From: Xenophilus arseniciresistens
GTDB lineage: Bacteria > Pseudomonadota > Gammaproteobacteria > Burkholderiales > Burkholderiaceae_C
Direction: 5' to 3'
Length of the DNA stretch: 64,000 nucleotides
Assembly: GCF_028023875.1 (NCBI RefSeq)
Contig: NZ_JAQIPB010000012.1
Span: 62,001-126,000 of the forward strand
Both the position numbers and the translations under genes were made by a program. Of the stretch, positions 62,539 to 64,000 are shown piece after piece. Position 1 is the first letter of the stretch, and each line of letters begins with the position of its first letter. The notes below the pieces were generated by a model. It was not told the DNA's origin, searched no databases, and saw nothing but the letters and a program-made list of their open reading frames with translations.

Positions 62539-63921
62539 TCATTCGCGCAGTTCCTCCAGGTCCACCGCATCGGCCATGGCTGCCAGGCCCGCGGCATTGA
62601 GGTGCAGGTGGTCTCCGCTGTCGAAGGCTGGCCGCAGGCGCAGCGGGTGGGCCGCGTCGCGCGTGGCGGCATCGAAGTCCACCACGCCAGCCACGTCCTG
62701 CCGGCCCCGGATCCAGCGGTTGACGGCCTGACGCTGCGCTTCATTGTGTTCGCTCCAGGTCGGGGCGCCACCAAAGGGCATCAGCGTGCCCAGCAACAAT
62801 TTCACGCCGCGGGCCTGGGCCGCGGCCTGCAGTTTCTGCAGACCTGCAATGAGCTGCGGCGCGTCGGCCAGCTGGGCGGCCGGCGCCAGCGGCGAGCGCT
62901 CGCCGTTCGCGGTGCCGAAGCCGAGGTCGTTGATGCCGATCAGCACCAGCGCGTGGGTCACGCCGCTTTGCTGCAGCACCTCGCGCTCGAAGCGCTGCAG
63001 CGCGCTGTCGCCCACGCCTTCGCGCAGCAGCCGGTTGCCGCCCAGGCCGGTGTTGACCACCGACACGCTCGGGCGCTGGTCGCGCAACCGCACGGCCAGG
63101 CGCTGCGGGTAGCTGCCCAGTTCGGTGGTGTCGGCGGCGCCGCCGCCCTCGGTCAGCGAGTCGCCAAAAGCCACCAGCAGCCGCGCGTCGCGCGGGGCCA
63201 TCACGTCCAGCGCGCTCAGGGCCGGCGCCCAGTCCTGCGCCTGGGCGCCCTGGGGCCGGGGCTGCAGGCACTGGTTGCCCGGCAGCAGCCAGCAGGCGCC
63301 GCCCTCGCGCTGCACGGGGTAGCCGGCCGCCACGGAGAAAGGGCGTGCGATGTGAAAACTCAGCGCCAGCGTCTGGCCCGCGCGGGCCGGCAACTGCACG
63401 GCATTGCTCCAGGCCGTGGCGCCAGGGGCCAGCGTGAGGCCGGGCTGACCGCCGAAGCGCAGTGGCACCACGGTGCGCGGCGACAGCGCGGCGCCGCCGG
63501 TGGCCAGCGCCAGGCTGGCCTGGTCGATCAGCAGCGGCTCCAGCGCCCAGCGGTTGGACAGGCGCACGCGCCACTGGCGCCCGCCCAGGGCGGGCGAGAT
63601 GCGCAGGCGCACGGTCTGGTCGTTGAACACGCGCGGCGCTCGGGTGGGCAGGCCCGGCGCCACCATCTGGCGCCGGTAGTCGCGCTCGGCCACTGCCCAG
63701 GCCGCAAGCCAGCGCGGGCCATTGGCCGCGCCGGCCGACGGCGCGGGGGCGAGGCTGGGGCCGGGCTGGGCCAGCGCGCCCGTGCCGGCGCCGAAGCCGA
63801 ACATCAGCCCGAGCTGGCCCAGCAGCCAGGCGCGCCGCGTGGGCGCGTGGCCGGGCAAAGAGCAGGGAAGAACCGGGGAAGGGGACGACGACGAGGCAGA
63901 AGATGCGCGGGCGGCGGGCAT
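62539..63921 (-). CDS. SGNH/GDSL family hydrolase
   Basis: A 460-residue secreted hydrolase. A twin-arginine-like start (TRRAWLLGQLGLMFGFGAG) precedes the mature part. Its first half is a beta-sandwich-type domain of about 180 residues (NDQTVRLRISPALGGRQWRV). The SGNH part is GDSLTEGGGAAD (serine), NTGLGGNRLL, LIGINDLGFG (Asn) and GDHLHLNAAG (Asp/His). It cleaves an ester, perhaps on a carbohydrate or cell-wall substrate. The start ATG at 63921 is accepted; the last 79 bases of the window hold no gene I can support. Confidence 0.88.
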   Translation of the reverse strand: MPAARASSASSSSPSPVLPCSLPGHAPTRRAWLLGQLGLMFGFGAGTGALAQPGPSLAPAPSAGAANGPRWLAAWAVAERDYRRQMVAPGLPTRAPRVFNDQTVRLRISPALGGRQWRVRLSNRWALEPLLIDQASLALATGGAALSPRTVVPLRFGGQPGLTLAPGATAWSNAVQLPARAGQTLALSFHIARPFSVAAGYPVQREGGACWLLPGNQCLQPRPQGAQAQDWAPALSALDVMAPRDARLLVAFGDSLTEGGGAADTTELGSYPQRLAVRLRDQRPSVSVVNTGLGGNRLLREGVGDSALQRFEREVLQQSGVTHALVLIGINDLGFGTANGERSPLAPAAQLADAPQLIAGLQKLQAAAQARGVKLLLGTLMPFGGAPTWSEHNEAQRQAVNRWIRGRQDVAGVVDFDAATRDAAHPLRLRPAFDSGDHLHLNAAGLAAMADAVDLEELRE

Positions 63922-64000
63922 AGAGGGGCGCGGGGCGGCACGGTCGCCGTGCCAAGGCTCGCAGCATGCCGCGTGGCCGCCCTGCGGCGCGCCGGTGCCT

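Overview
The window is a chromosomal piece of a GC-rich (about 70 % by eye) Betaproteobacterium, most probably Burkholderiales, family Comamonadaceae. Pointers are a Bug-type tricarboxylate binding protein, the DUF3567, DUF2242 and DUF3108 proteins, PhaI/PhaF-like phasins, the pilT-pilU/yggS arrangement and the rsmI/yraN-diaA-BON cluster. Coding density is very high. No gene-free stretch exceeds 300 bases; the longest are 54592-54880, 34523-34779, 44527-44764 and 25933-26152. I see no rRNA, CRISPR array, insertion sequence, integrase or phage gene. There is one tRNA, tRNA-Arg(CCG).

Layout. 1-2.2 kb: a truncated Gfo/Idh/MocA oxidoreductase, a DUF3617 protein and a hemerythrin. 2.4-9.0 kb: the ligase-associated DNA repair cluster (metallo-beta-lactamase exonuclease, ATP-dependent ligase, Lhr-like helicase, PdeM phosphoesterase), to which a helix-turn-helix-less cyclic-nucleotide-binding protein is joined by an ATGA overlap. 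9.0-12.5 kb: a LysR regulator divergent from an amidase and a Bug-type binding protein, with a LysR-like palindrome between them. 12.6-14.7 kb: a lemA-TPM-TPM operon. 14.9-16.9 kb: a SnoaL-like protein, a YheT-type hydrolase and a conserved hypothetical. 16.9-19.0 kb: a TctD/TctE-like two-component system. 19.2-26.8 kb: a cytochrome c and an AcrAB-TolC-type RND pump divergent from its TetR repressor, with an AcrR-like operator lying between the -35 and -10 boxes of the pump promoter. 26.9-31.5 kb: tRNA-Arg, an acyl-CoA thioesterase, rsmI divergent from yraN-diaA-BON, and a 3-hydroxyisobutyrate dehydrogenase-like enzyme.

31.6-38.2 kb is the type IV pilus region: pilT-pilU, divergent yggS, then a major pilin behind a clear sigma-54 promoter. 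Directly after the pilin comes an AT-richer islet with a large GT-C-like membrane protein and a SAM methyltransferase, which I read as a horizontally acquired pilin-modification cassette. Normal composition returns at gdhA (38.3 kb). 39.6-44.5 kb: a small P-loop kinase, a heme oxygenase translationally coupled to a bacteriophytochrome histidine kinase, a DUF2242 lipoprotein and a convergent stand-alone receiver protein. 44.8-47.4 kb: two phasin-like proteins, a TetR regulator and a lipase-like hydrolase, suggesting polyhydroxyalkanoate granule biology.

47.5-53.4 kb: an M48 protease lipoprotein, a fumarylacetoacetase-family enzyme, DUF3108 and DUF3567 proteins, an AbrB-family transporter and a ChaN-like lipoprotein. 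53.4-57.5 kb: an L-lactate utilisation locus (lldD, lactate permease, lldR) with an LldR-type operator. 57.5-59.5 kb: purU-lrgA-lrgB. 59.7-63.9 kb: a TonB-dependent siderophore receptor, a WXXGXW-repeat protein with an Asp-rich tail and an SGNH hydrolase.
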